Assembly: GCF_963675985.1 (NCBI RefSeq)
Contig: NZ_OY780958.1
Coordinates: 1,302,001 to 1,366,000, forward strand
Source: an uncultured Roseibium sp.
GTDB lineage: Bacteria; Pseudomonadota; Alphaproteobacteria; Rhizobiales; Stappiaceae
Direction: 5' to 3'
Length of the DNA: 64,000 nt
Shown here piece after piece: positions 17,067 through 26,051 of the stretch. Under the pieces are notes generated by a model. The model was not told the DNA's origin, made no database searches, and saw nothing but the letters and a program-made list of their open reading frames with translations. Positions within the stretch are counted from its first letter, which is position 1; each line of letters starts with the position of its first letter. The position numbers and the translations under genes are program-made.

Positions 17067-17807
17067 TCAGGCGGTGGTCGTTTGATCCTCGGTCGAAACC
17101 GGATACGGCTTGTGATCCATCGTGAGGCTTGCCCACACGGGCAGGTGGTCGGAGGCGATTCGGGCGGTTTCCGATCGATGGACGCCGGTGCCTTGAACGG
17201 TGAATTCCGGACTGGTGATGATCCTGTCGAGGCTTGCGACCGGCATCGGAGAGGGGAAGCTGCGGCCCGGTGTGGTCACCTCGAAATGAGGATTGAACAT
17301 CTTCAGGCTTTGGGCCGTATCCCTCCATTCATTGAGATCACCGACCAGAATGGTGGGCAGGTCGTAGGGCCGGGCATGGAGCTGGGTCATGACCGACGCG
17401 ATCTGGCGTTTGCGGTAGGTCGCAACGACGCTCAGATGCATGGCCGCAACGCGGATTTGTTGTCCATCGACTTTCAGATCCGCCATGACCGCGCCACGCG
17501 GTTCCAGCGTTGGCAGTTCCAGGCGCCTGAAATCGAGAATGTTTATGGAGCGGCGGACCAGAATCGCGTTGCCGTGCCAACCGATACTGCCTTCGCGGAT
17601 GGCGAGCGGGACAGGTTTGTAGTCGGTCAACTCCGCGATCAGTTCCGGCCGGAGCGTTGTTTCGCGCGGCCCGAAACGCTTGTCGACTTCCTGAAGAGCG
17701 ATCACGTCGCAGTCCATTTCGGAAATGACCTTGAGCGTGCGCTCCGGCCGCCGGCGCGCATCCATTCCGATACTTTTCTGGATATTGTAGGAACCGATCT
17801 TCAACAT
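17067..17807 (-). CDS. Endonuclease/exonuclease/phosphatase family protein
   Basis: A 246-residue protein of the Mg-dependent EEP superfamily (exonuclease III / DNase I / sphingomyelinase fold). Motifs in order: Asn8 in SYNIQ, Glu40 in LQEVD, the histidine in MHLSV, VGDLNEW (catalytic Asp and Asn), and the terminal SDHLPVWA with the Asp-His pair. The family covers nucleases and phosphodiesterases and the substrate cannot be assigned. No clear signal peptide. It follows the HD-GYP gene by 79 bases on the same strand and may share its transcript. Confidence 0.85.
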   Translation of the reverse strand: MLKIGSYNIQKSIGMDARRRPERTLKVISEMDCDVIALQEVDKRFGPRETTLRPELIAELTDYKPVPLAIREGSIGWHGNAILVRRSINILDFRRLELPTLEPRGAVMADLKVDGQQIRVAAMHLSVVATYRKRQIASVMTQLHARPYDLPTILVGDLNEWRDTAQSLKMFNPHFEVTTPGRSFPSPMPVASLDRIITSPEFTVQGTGVHRSETARIASDHLPVWASLTMDHKPYPVSTEDQTTTA

Positions 17808-17886
17808 GGTCCGAATTTGCCCTGCGAAAGGTTAAGGGATCAAGACGAAGATGTATGAAACGGAGATTAAAAAGCGATGTCCGTCG

Positions 17887-19251
17887 TCATGCGGCCTGCA
17901 TGCGCCCCAGCTTTTCAAGTGCCGCACGCAGCCCTTCGAAACAGGTTTCGTCAATCGCGGTACCGATGTCCTCACTCATGATATTCAACGCCTTTTCGAT
18001 GGGCATGGCGGCCCGGTAGGGGCGGTCGGCGGTCAGTGCATCGAAAATGTCCGCCGTCGTGACGATCCGGATATCCATGCCGATTTCATTTCCCGACAGC
18101 CCGTCCGGGTAGCCCTTGCCATCGAGGCGTTCGTGATGGCCGCGTGCAATCGCACTGAGATCCGCAAATGCTGCGACCTGGGACAGGATCTGATCGGAAT
18201 AGACCGGGTGCAGGCGAATGGAACGCCACTCGTCCTCGTCGAGTTTTCCGGGCTTGTCGAGGACCATGTTGCTGACGCCGAGCTTGCCGATGTCGTGGAG
18301 AAGGGCAGCGCGTTTCAACTTTCTCCGATCCGGCTCGCTGTAGCCGAGCTGTTCCGCGATCAGATCGGTGAATAGGGTGACCCGCTCGCTGTGGCCGGCG
18401 GTGTAGGGGCTCTTGGAATCGATCACCTGGGCAAAGCCGGCGGCGATGTCGTCCAACTGGTCTTCGTCAACTTTACGGACCAGACGTGCAGGCTCCAGAT
18501 CGTAGACCAAAGGGCCAAGGTCTTCGCTGTCGAGCGTCTGCCAGAAACCCGGCTCACGGGCCGCATGTTCGAAACACTCCGTCAGCCTGGGATCGAACCA
18601 GGTTCCCGTCCGAGCACGAATTTCCCTGAAGGCGGCCTCCGGGCCGGCATTGGTCCGGAAGACATCGATCACCTGTGACAGAAGGGCAATTCGCGAAAAG
18701 ACCGGGATGTCCTCTCCGGAAACCCCGTCCGGTTTGCCGCTGCCGTCCCAATGTTCGTCCAGGCGGTAAATACCGTCACAGACAGCCTGAGAGAAATGCA
18801 TCTGCCGGGCGATGTCGGCGCCCCGGTGGCAGCGGGTCTCGATCAGTTCGCGGGTGATTTCACCGCCGTTCTGGAGGATGTTGATGATCGCGCGGAACCG
18901 TTCGGCCAGTCCGGACTTGAGCCCGGTATGAGACAGAACGAACCGGAGCGCCGCTGACAGGCTGCCGTTGATCAGCTTGACGTCCTGTTTGAGGGAAATA
19001 TCATCGGCGAGATAAAGCTCGCAGATCCGGGCCGCGTTACTCGAGCAGCCCAGATCCTTCAGCAGGATGGTGTAATAGAGGTCGACAAGTTGCTCATCAC
19101 TGAGGCCGTAGGCCTCGCCGATATGGAAGCCGATCCAGCAGCACCGGACGCAATGCCCGCGTGGCTGGCCTTCGGTCATGTCCAGGGCATGGCTGAGGGC
19201 TCCGAGAAGTTCGGAGAGCCTGATCTTGTGCGCCGGAACAGAGTTGGACAT
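17887..19251 (-). CDS. HD-GYP domain protein with degenerate second HD domain
   Basis: A 454-residue protein whose C-terminal half is a complete HD-GYP phosphodiesterase domain: His in AGHSERV, the HD pair at His319-Asp320 in LLHDIGK, HHERLDGKGYP (GYP present) and DALTADRPYR. Such domains hydrolyse cyclic-di-GMP to GMP. The N-terminal half is a second HD-like domain with the catalytic signature lost (LLKDLGCSS in place of HDIGK) but a recognisable EHWDGSGKPDG loop. Start taken at ATG 19251; a GTG at 19290 would add 13 residues. No sensor or membrane domain is attached. Confidence 0.88.
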   Translation of the reverse strand: MSNSVPAHKIRLSELLGALSHALDMTEGQPRGHCVRCCWIGFHIGEAYGLSDEQLVDLYYTILLKDLGCSSNAARICELYLADDISLKQDVKLINGSLSAALRFVLSHTGLKSGLAERFRAIINILQNGGEITRELIETRCHRGADIARQMHFSQAVCDGIYRLDEHWDGSGKPDGVSGEDIPVFSRIALLSQVIDVFRTNAGPEAAFREIRARTGTWFDPRLTECFEHAAREPGFWQTLDSEDLGPLVYDLEPARLVRKVDEDQLDDIAAGFAQVIDSKSPYTAGHSERVTLFTDLIAEQLGYSEPDRRKLKRAALLHDIGKLGVSNMVLDKPGKLDEDEWRSIRLHPVYSDQILSQVAAFADLSAIARGHHERLDGKGYPDGLSGNEIGMDIRIVTTADIFDALTADRPYRAAMPIEKALNIMSEDIGTAIDETCFEGLRAALEKLGRMQAA

Positions 19252-19320
19252 CGACTTCCCAAAGGTTGATCTTCGATCAAAGGCAAGCACACAGTCCTTA
19301 AATAAGTATATCGCCGTATA

Positions 19321-19357
19321 GTGCGGCGGCTATTCCGGGCACCTGAAAGTGCCGCAC
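19321..19357 (-). repeat. Nested inverted repeats after the WD40-caspase gene
   Basis: GTGCGGC at 19321-19327 pairs with GCCGCAC at 19351-19357, and GGCAC with GTGCC form a smaller competing stem inside. Position 13 bases past the WD40-caspase stop suggests a transcription end for that operon, but no T-tract is present. Confidence 0.35.
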
Positions 19358-19369
19358 AACAATGTCCGG

Positions 19370-22300
19370 TCATGGCCGGGCGCCGGAACGCGTCTCGATG
19401 ACGATATCTGACCGCCGTTGCAGGAAGTCGAACAGGCTCGGCCGCTGGACGTTCGCATCCTCGTCGTCGTAGCGGATGATCGTACCCAGATCGACGGCGC
19501 CTTTGGTGAGAGGTTCCAATTGTCCCTCGCGGACTTGGCGGTAGAGATCCGGCACGCGCCCGGTTCCGTATTCCAGCCACTCGGACAGGGTGATCTGCCC
19601 GTCGGCGGGCCGGAAATCTGCTTCCAGGTTCTCCAGCCCCTCCGAAACCAGGGCGTAGGTGAGCAGGCCATGTTGTACCAGCTCGCTCTCCAGGGCGACG
19701 TTTTCTGCCTGGCTCGCTGTGATGATCTGCATGCCCTTGTCATAGGCGAGCTGTCCGAGGCTCCGGCTGTTCATCGGGCCGGGCTTGAAGCCCTTGGCTT
19801 CGACCACGGCTGCGGAGTTACAGGCATCGATGATGATCACCGTCCGGCCTGCGTCCATGGCGTAGAGCCAGTCGGCAAGGGCAGCACTTGTGATCGTCCG
19901 ATCCAGCAGCTCAGGCGTCAGAGACCGGTCGGTGCCCGTGCCGATATCCCAGGGGAAGAGGTGAAAATTTCCGTCCGGATTGGCGTAGCCGTGTCCGGAA
20001 AAGGTCAGCACCACCAGATCCTCCGGGTTCACCGCGCTCAGCTCTTGCGCGCCGTCGATCTCCGCCAGCACATCCGGGTCCGCGGTGCGGCCGGCCAGAA
20101 CATCGATGACGGCCTTGATGTGTTTGCGTGTCGCTGTCACCGGCCGGCCGTCGGCTCCGGACGCGACGAGTGCGATCGGAACGATATCCTTGTAGGTCTG
20201 AGCCGTTTCGGCGCCGAGTTTGGCGGCAAGTGTCGAGCGCAGGGCATCCGCATCGGCGACCGCATAGCGCAGGTTCCAGGCGGGGTTCTGATAGGCGTTC
20301 ACACCTATGGTCACGACATAGGCTCTGGGCGCCCGGACGCCGGTCTCCGCGTTGTAGCGATAGCTGAACGAGACACGCTCTCCCTTCACGCCATCGGCAT
20401 TGAAGGCGTAGGCGGAAAATGTCCGGATATCATTTGTATCGTCGGAGGGCGGCAGCTTGATCCCTGAAAAGGTGATCAGGGACTTTCCGGCTTTGTCTGC
20501 GCGAACGCGGATCCGGCTTTCCTGTCCGAATGGATCGGGGAACTGGCCGACAAGCTGGCGGTCGCGGAACAGTTTCAGCGAGAACCCGCCATCGGTGTTG
20601 TCGGGAACTGTTTCTTCGACCGCCACCGTGACCGAGAGCAGACCGCGTTCTGTTTCGGCCACTTTGTCGATCGCCACTTCCGGAACGTCGATATTGATCT
20701 CGGCAATGTCCCTGATTTCCGGAAACGCATCGAGGGCGAGCAGGCGGGGCAGGAGGCGCGGTTCGTAATAGTCCCGGTAGAACACGGAGACGGGCAAGGG
20801 CGTCAGCGGGTCGCTCTTGCGCACCCAGGAAAGGGCTGCCACATCGCCCGGATCGCTGGCGTCATAGCGCCCGTCCGGCGCCACGGTCAGCCATCCGCCG
20901 TCCTCTTGCAGGGACATCATCTTGACGAACTTTTCGCCCGTGAGCGTGTTCCACAAGGTGGCCGAGCCATCGGTCTCGACCACGGCAAGCAGGGAATCGT
21001 CGGGCGAAAAGCTGATCGTGTTGCCTCGGGCGGCCTGGGCGGCAAACCGGGCGAGTTCTTCTCCTGTCTCAGCGGCCCGCAGGACCACATGGTTCCTGTC
21101 GTCACCGGTCGCAATCCATGTTTCGTCGTTGGAATAGGCGGCGGCAATGATCTGCGCCTGGCCGGCGAACTCGATGGTCTGGTCGGGATCGTCGGACCGG
21201 GCAAGAGCGGCATGGCCGAGCCAGCTCGACGCGATGAGATCCGCCATGCCTGTGCCCGCATTTGCGATCCGGACCGGCTGTCCGTACCGCCGCAGATCGA
21301 TTTCGCCGAGCTGCGCGCCGGTGCGGGCGTCGTAGGTCCCCCATGCGCCTCCCAAAGGATCGCCCACCAAGAGCGTGTCCTTATTCGATATGTAGCTGAC
21401 GGATACGGTGCCTTTCGCCGGAAGTTTCGTGCGCCAAAGCTCTTGCCCGGTTTCCAGATCCCAGGTCGCCAGGCGGGCGAATCCGTCGTCTGCCATTTCA
21501 AGCGGCGTGGTCGCCAGGCGGTCATGGGGAGAAAACAGGATACCGTCGCCGGCCACGGGAAAGGCATCGTAGGCCGTCAGTTTCGTAGCGCCGCTTTTGA
21601 TATCCCAAACCGCCAGAAAGCCGCTTCCCTGAAACGATATGTAATTGCCGCTGTTGGAGAACCGGACCTTTTGCGGGGTGTTCATTGCGAAACGGCCGTT
21701 GGCCGGATCCCGGACCGTGGTCGGGATCGTCATGACCGTCCGATTGCCGACACGGGGATTCCAGAACCTGATATCGGTCGCAACGGCATCGTTCGCGGTG
21801 CCCTGCTGATAATCCAGGGTGAGAAACCCCCGTTCATCCGGCGCAAGGTTGTCGAAGGCCGGATTGTGCGACAGGTTCGTCAGGCGTTTGACCTCCTTGC
21901 CTTCGTCCAGCGACCAGAGGTGCACGTAGCCCGGGGCATTGAAGATCAGGCTCTTGCCGTCCTTGGAGAACCGGACGGCCTGGAAGGGACTGACTTCGGT
22001 GCGGAAAGCCCCGATCCATTCGCCCTTGTCAAAATCGATCGCGCTGAGCTGAACGGGTAGGGCGCCTGCCTGGACGATTGCCTGAGACGAACCTGGAACC
22101 GGCTTGATTTTGACGCCGTATATCGCCTGCAGACTGTCTTGTGCGGGAAACCAGTGGCGTTCTGCCGCGATTTCGCCGGTGAGAGGGTCGATGAGCCAGT
22201 ATGTCTCTTTGCCGCCGGAAACCACCAGATGGCTTCCGTCGGTCGCGATCCAGATATCGGAGAGAAATTCATCGCCGATGGCGGTCTTGTAAAGGAGGCT

Positions 22301-24052
22301 CGCGCTGCCGGTTGCCGGGTCTTGCCCGGAAATCTGCCAGGCTAGGATGTGCTGTTTCTTGCCTCCGGCCGGATCGTCCTCTGACAGGACGGCGAACAGT
22401 GCTTTTCCGTCCGTGCCATAAGCGAGTTTGAAAATTTCGCCCTTCTGGCCTTGAAGGTGTTCAAGAAGCCGGCCGGTGTTCGCATCGAAGCGATAGATAT
22501 CGCCGCTACTGGCCGCGACGGCGAATTCGCGACCGTCCGGGCTCACGCCAAGCGTTTCGATCAGACTGCCGTAAACGCTGTGAAACCCAATGCTCTCGAA
22601 CCGCAGCCGTTCGTTTTTCCGGTCGAGCACCGCGATATCGGCGTTGTCCCAGAACCAGATGAAATCGCCTGAAGCTTGAAACCTTCCGACCGGCAGCCGG
22701 TTATATTCCACCGGGTCGAAGGGCGATAATTTCCCGCTTGTGGCGTTCCAGAGATAGATCCCTTGGGAGCCCGCGATCAGGGCGGTCTTGCTGTCCAGGA
22801 AGGTAAGATCGCCGATTGACTGACCCGGCAGGGCGTTCCCACGAATGGCGCGGCGTGTCGGAACGTGCCACAGCCATAGATATCCTTGGGTGTCGCCGGA
22901 GGCCATCAGAAGGCCGTCAGGCGAGACCGCACTGGCAGTGACGATACCGGAATGTCCCGTGTTGGTTACCAGGCGCCGGGTTTCCTCTTCCTCAGGCTGC
23001 GCATCCTGCGGCGTGCCGCCCAGTTCGAAAAAGGCGAACTCGCCCTGTCGGCCGTCGCTGCGTTCCAGGGCAAGCACGAGCCGTTCAGCGTCGTCGGAAA
23101 AGGCGGCGGCCCCGATGCGCTTCCCGCCACCCTCAAAGGTCAGGACCGGTGAGGGGACGTCGAGGTTCCAGACCTGTATCCGTGACTTTGTCCGGTCCCG
23201 GGCGAGAAGAAATCGGCCATCGCGGGACAACAGGAAATCGTCGAGCTCCGCGACATCGAACCGTTCGGAGATGTTGCCGTTTTCGATGTCGCGCAAGGCG
23301 AGGTATTCGGAACCGTCTTCCCGTTTGTGCGGCCCGGTGACGAGCCGGAGCCCGTCGTCGCTGAGGCGCGCGGAGCTTACAATGCCGTCTTCCTTGTGTT
23401 TCCAGATCACTTCACCGGATCTGGAGATCAGATAAAGCGTGTCAAACGTCGCAAGGACATGACGTCCATCGCTGCTGCTGACGGCGGGCGCATGGAAACC
23501 CGACAGGTAGGATGCCAGTTCGGATTGCAGTTTCCGGCTGTCGTAAACCCGGATCGGTTTCTGTTTTTCCAGATCGTACAGCGTTGCAAATTCACCGGCC
23601 AATTGAACATAAAGCGCCCGTTTTCCGTCCGAGGACAAAACGGGGATGCTGAAGCCGTCAAACGGCTCCTTCGTGTCGTAGCGCCACAGTCGCTTTCCGG
23701 TATCGAGTGCGATCCGCTCAAAGCCTTCGGTGTCCCGGCGCAGGATCGAACCGGTGTCCATGTCGAACAGGACGGGCGGGCCGGCGAGTTCCGCATCGAG
23801 TGCGAAACCGAACGTCTCCGTCCCGGAAGCGATCGAAAACCTGGAAACCCGCGTTGCCGTCAGGCCGTAGCCGGTTTGCGCCCATAAAAAAGCATCGTCC
23901 GGGTCGAATGCCAGCGCCTTTACGGACATCTGTTCGTGGGACACCGAACCGATATGGACGAATTTGTCGGCCGCAGCCTTTTGAGCGCTGGCCGCCGATA
24001 TCCAAACAGTCAGGACGGCCGCCAGAGCCACCAGCGCTTTCACCACGAGCAT
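19370..24052 (-). CDS. Exported WD40-repeat protein with C-terminal caspase domain
   Basis: About 1560 residues. A Sec-type signal peptide opens the protein (MLVVKALVALAAVLTVWISAASAQ is the region, residues 1-24). Most of the N-terminal two thirds are beta-propeller repeats of WD40/YVTN type (for example SGIVTASAVSPDG, VATWDLETG-like strands). The C terminus is a peptidase C14 domain beginning VVTIGVNAYQNP, with the His-Cys dyad at His1354 (FSGHGYA) and Cys1411 (IIDACNSA). It follows the alpha/beta hydrolase gene on the same strand. The frame is open to a GTG at 24160 that overlaps the hydrolase gene; I prefer ATG 24052 because it puts the signal peptide at the N terminus, though no strong ribosome-binding site precedes it. 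Function unknown; caspase-like protease activity is inferred. Confidence 0.82.
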   Translation of the reverse strand: MLVVKALVALAAVLTVWISAASAQKAAADKFVHIGSVSHEQMSVKALAFDPDDAFLWAQTGYGLTATRVSRFSIASGTETFGFALDAELAGPPVLFDMDTGSILRRDTEGFERIALDTGKRLWRYDTKEPFDGFSIPVLSSDGKRALYVQLAGEFATLYDLEKQKPIRVYDSRKLQSELASYLSGFHAPAVSSSDGRHVLATFDTLYLISRSGEVIWKHKEDGIVSSARLSDDGLRLVTGPHKREDGSEYLALRDIENGNISERFDVAELDDFLLSRDGRFLLARDRTKSRIQVWNLDVPSPVLTFEGGGKRIGAAAFSDDAERLVLALERSDGRQGEFAFFELGGTPQDAQPEEEETRRLVTNTGHSGIVTASAVSPDGLLMASGDTQGYLWLWHVPTRRAIRGNALPGQSIGDLTFLDSKTALIAGSQGIYLWNATSGKLSPFDPVEYNRLPVGRFQASGDFIWFWDNADIAVLDRKNERLRFESIGFHSVYGSLIETLGVSPDGREFAVAASSGDIYRFDANTGRLLEHLQGQKGEIFKLAYGTDGKALFAVLSEDDPAGGKKQHILAWQISGQDPATGSASLLYKTAIGDEFLSDIWIATDGSHLVVSGGKETYWLIDPLTGEIAAERHWFPAQDSLQAIYGVKIKPVPGSSQAIVQAGALPVQLSAIDFDKGEWIGAFRTEVSPFQAVRFSKDGKSLIFNAPGYVHLWSLDEGKEVKRLTNLSHNPAFDNLAPDERGFLTLDYQQGTANDAVATDIRFWNPRVGNRTVMTIPTTVRDPANGRFAMNTPQKVRFSNSGNYISFQGSGFLAVWDIKSGATKLTAYDAFPVAGDGILFSPHDRLATTPLEMADDGFARLATWDLETGQELWRTKLPAKGTVSVSYISNKDTLLVGDPLGGAWGTYDARTGAQLGEIDLRRYGQPVRIANAGTGMADLIASSWLGHAALARSDDPDQTIEFAGQAQIIAAAYSNDETWIATGDDRNHVVLRAAETGEELARFAAQAARGNTISFSPDDSLLAVVETDGSATLWNTLTGEKFVKMMSLQEDGGWLTVAPDGRYDASDPGDVAALSWVRKSDPLTPLPVSVFYRDYYEPRLLPRLLALDAFPEIRDIAEINIDVPEVAIDKVAETERGLLSVTVAVEETVPDNTDGGFSLKLFRDRQLVGQFPDPFGQESRIRVRADKAGKSLITFSGIKLPPSDDTNDIRTFSAYAFNADGVKGERVSFSYRYNAETGVRAPRAYVVTIGVNAYQNPAWNLRYAVADADALRSTLAAKLGAETAQTYKDIVPIALVASGADGRPVTATRKHIKAVIDVLAGRTADPDVLAEIDGAQELSAVNPEDLVVLTFSGHGYANPDGNFHLFPWDIGTGTDRSLTPELLDRTITSAALADWLYAMDAGRTVIIIDACNSAAVVEAKGFKPGPMNSRSLGQLAYDKGMQIITASQAENVALESELVQHGLLTYALVSEGLENLEADFRPADGQITLSEWLEYGTGRVPDLYRQVREGQLEPLTKGAVDLGTIIRYDDEDANVQRPSLFDFLQRRSDIVIETRSGARP

Positions 24053-24123
24053 AGATGCGAGTTTGGGAGAAGGCACTGGCTGACGTTCCCTGGAACCTGT
24101 TTCCCCGATAGTGGATCCGACCG

Positions 24124-25899
24124 CTATTGCCCGGTCATACCAAGCAAAAGGGTCTCCCACTGGCTGATCTGGTCCTTGTCGGAGACATTTGCCTCGACGA
24201 CTTTCCGGATCGTGGCCGGATCCGGATGCGGATAGCCTCTCAGCTGTGCCAGAAGGGCCAGCAGGTCGCGGTCGTGGCAGACGTTTTTCAGGTAGCGCCA
24301 GGTTGTCGGTTTATCGCCGTCGCTCTTGTGAGGCGCAAGACCGCACCGCTTTCCGGGGGCGGGATTGCGCCACAGCAGCGCCAGCATGTCGGCAAGGGCG
24401 GAACTGTCGTCGGCAAAATAGGAGTGGGACAACATGTCCGTTCCAAGGCCGGTCATGTCGATCGTGTCGAAGTCGCTGGAGGCCAGCTGATTGTCACCGC
24501 CAAGCCCTGCGCGCGTGGCGCTGCCGTGCAGTTCCCGGGACGTCTTCAGAGCCCAGTCCTCTTCGGACGTGTAGAGGGTGAGCCGTTGCGCGACCGGATG
24601 GAAGGTCTTGGCCATTTCCGCGAACAGATCGGCATCCACATCGGGGGCGGCAAAGAACACCTGACCGAAGAGCGGCAGTTCGTCGGGTGTTCCGGTGTTC
24701 TTGAGGGCAAGAATTTCAAGGGCATCCGTGAGCGCCCGGTTGCCCATGGAGTGGGCGACGATGTGAATGGTTTCGGCGCCGGATTTCTGTCTGAGATCCT
24801 CCAGGAACCTTGCAAGCCGGCGGCCGCTGAGCCGGACCACCGCCTCATCGCCGATGTAACGGGTGGTCTTTCCGGCGGACGGCCAGGAATAGAGGATCGG
24901 CAGACCCGAATAGTTCATGTCATAGGCGAGCTGACCAGCCCGTTTGGCGGCGGCGTCGAAGGTGACGTTGTAGCCGTGGATGAAGACAAACGCCTCCTTG
25001 CTGGAACGTTGGTCGAGATCCGAATTCATCCTGGCGTAAAAAGCGGATACGTCTTTCGGGTCTACCTTCTGGACCATCACGTGCTTGCTGGCGTCCGGGC
25101 CGAACTCCAGTCGCCAGATAGAGGGAGCTTCTATGGCCCCGGGCACATGGGTGTCCGGGATGCTGACGGTGACGATGCCATATTCGAGCTGACCGCGGTC
25201 ATAGCCGTAATACTCGCCCGGATCGTTGCTTCCCGAACGCGCCCTGTCCGTGGCGTAATAAATCTCCACTTCCCGGAAACCGCCTTCATTGTTGGCCGCC
25301 TTGGTGCCGCCCGGGGCTCCCGGCCCATCCATGGTCAGGACTGCTTCCGCCGACGACGTGTATTGCTGGAACGCCGTGGTGTTTCCGCGTTTTTGGGCGA
25401 CACGGGCGAGGTCGTTCATGACGCGGGCAACGGGCTCGCCGAACTGCATTCCGGACCGGCGTTCCTCCAGTTCCCGTTCCAGAAGCCTGGAGGCCTGACG
25501 GAGGTTGCCGTTCTGCTCGTTCAGTTCGGCGGCTTTGTGCAACAAAGCGGCGATGTTCACATCGAGGCTGTCCCGGTTCTTGTCAGCGAAGGACGCCATG
25601 CCGGCGAGCAGGCTTGCTGCTTCCCCGGTCTTGCCGAGGTCCAGCAACAGGTCGACTTTTTCCTGAAGCAGGTCGAGGACGACCTTGGGATCCGCGTTGG
25701 TTTGCGCCTGCAGCCGGTCCAGCGCGCCGTCGATGAGTTGCAGCCGTTCCTGCGGATCCGGTTCCTGGGCGAGCTGCAGCCCGAAGACGAGGGGATTGAA
25801 AACAGCGGTTTCGGTATCCGGCACGGGCGCCTGTGCCACAGAGGCGGTCAGGCTTGTCATCAGCATTGTCAGGGAAACCGTAAAAACCAGAAAACGCAT
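24124..25899 (-). CDS. Exported alpha/beta hydrolase (DUF900 family) with helical-repeat N terminus
   Basis: A 591-residue protein. Residues 1-24 are a signal peptide ending VAQA. Residues about 30-190 are helical repeats of TPR character (paired Leu/Ala helices, LLQEKVDLLLDLGKTGEA, ALLHKAAELNEQNGN). The C-terminal half is a DUF900 alpha/beta hydrolase: oxyanion motif FIHGYNV, nucleophile Ser384 in AHSMGNR, acid in APDVDADLF and His in LSHSYFAD. Likely an exported esterase or lipase. It is first in the minus-strand pair with the WD40-caspase gene and diverges from the metacaspase gene at 26052. ATG 25899 was preferred to TTG 25917. Confidence 0.85.
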   Translation of the reverse strand: MRFLVFTVSLTMLMTSLTASVAQAPVPDTETAVFNPLVFGLQLAQEPDPQERLQLIDGALDRLQAQTNADPKVVLDLLQEKVDLLLDLGKTGEAASLLAGMASFADKNRDSLDVNIAALLHKAAELNEQNGNLRQASRLLERELEERRSGMQFGEPVARVMNDLARVAQKRGNTTAFQQYTSSAEAVLTMDGPGAPGGTKAANNEGGFREVEIYYATDRARSGSNDPGEYYGYDRGQLEYGIVTVSIPDTHVPGAIEAPSIWRLEFGPDASKHVMVQKVDPKDVSAFYARMNSDLDQRSSKEAFVFIHGYNVTFDAAAKRAGQLAYDMNYSGLPILYSWPSAGKTTRYIGDEAVVRLSGRRLARFLEDLRQKSGAETIHIVAHSMGNRALTDALEILALKNTGTPDELPLFGQVFFAAPDVDADLFAEMAKTFHPVAQRLTLYTSEEDWALKTSRELHGSATRAGLGGDNQLASSDFDTIDMTGLGTDMLSHSYFADDSSALADMLALLWRNPAPGKRCGLAPHKSDGDKPTTWRYLKNVCHDRDLLALLAQLRGYPHPDPATIRKVVEANVSDKDQISQWETLLLGMTGQ

Positions 25900-26051
25900 G
25901 AACCAAGTCCGTATCAAATTTTGACCTGGGGGCAGAATAGACGCTACCCTCCAAGGGAGGCAACTCTACATGTTTTTGTTGAACAACGACAATTTGCCAT
26001 TCGATCGATCATTCGCCGCATGATTGAAACCAATGCAACGGGGACTGCTTT
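25900..26051. promoter_or_regulatory. Divergent promoter region of the caspase/hydrolase locus
   Basis: A 152-base gap, AT-richer than the flanking genes, that must contain promoters for both the hydrolase/WD40-caspase pair (leftward) and the metacaspase gene (rightward). No clear shared operator is visible. GGGGA about nine bases before 26052 serves as ribosome-binding site of the rightward gene. Confidence 0.5.
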
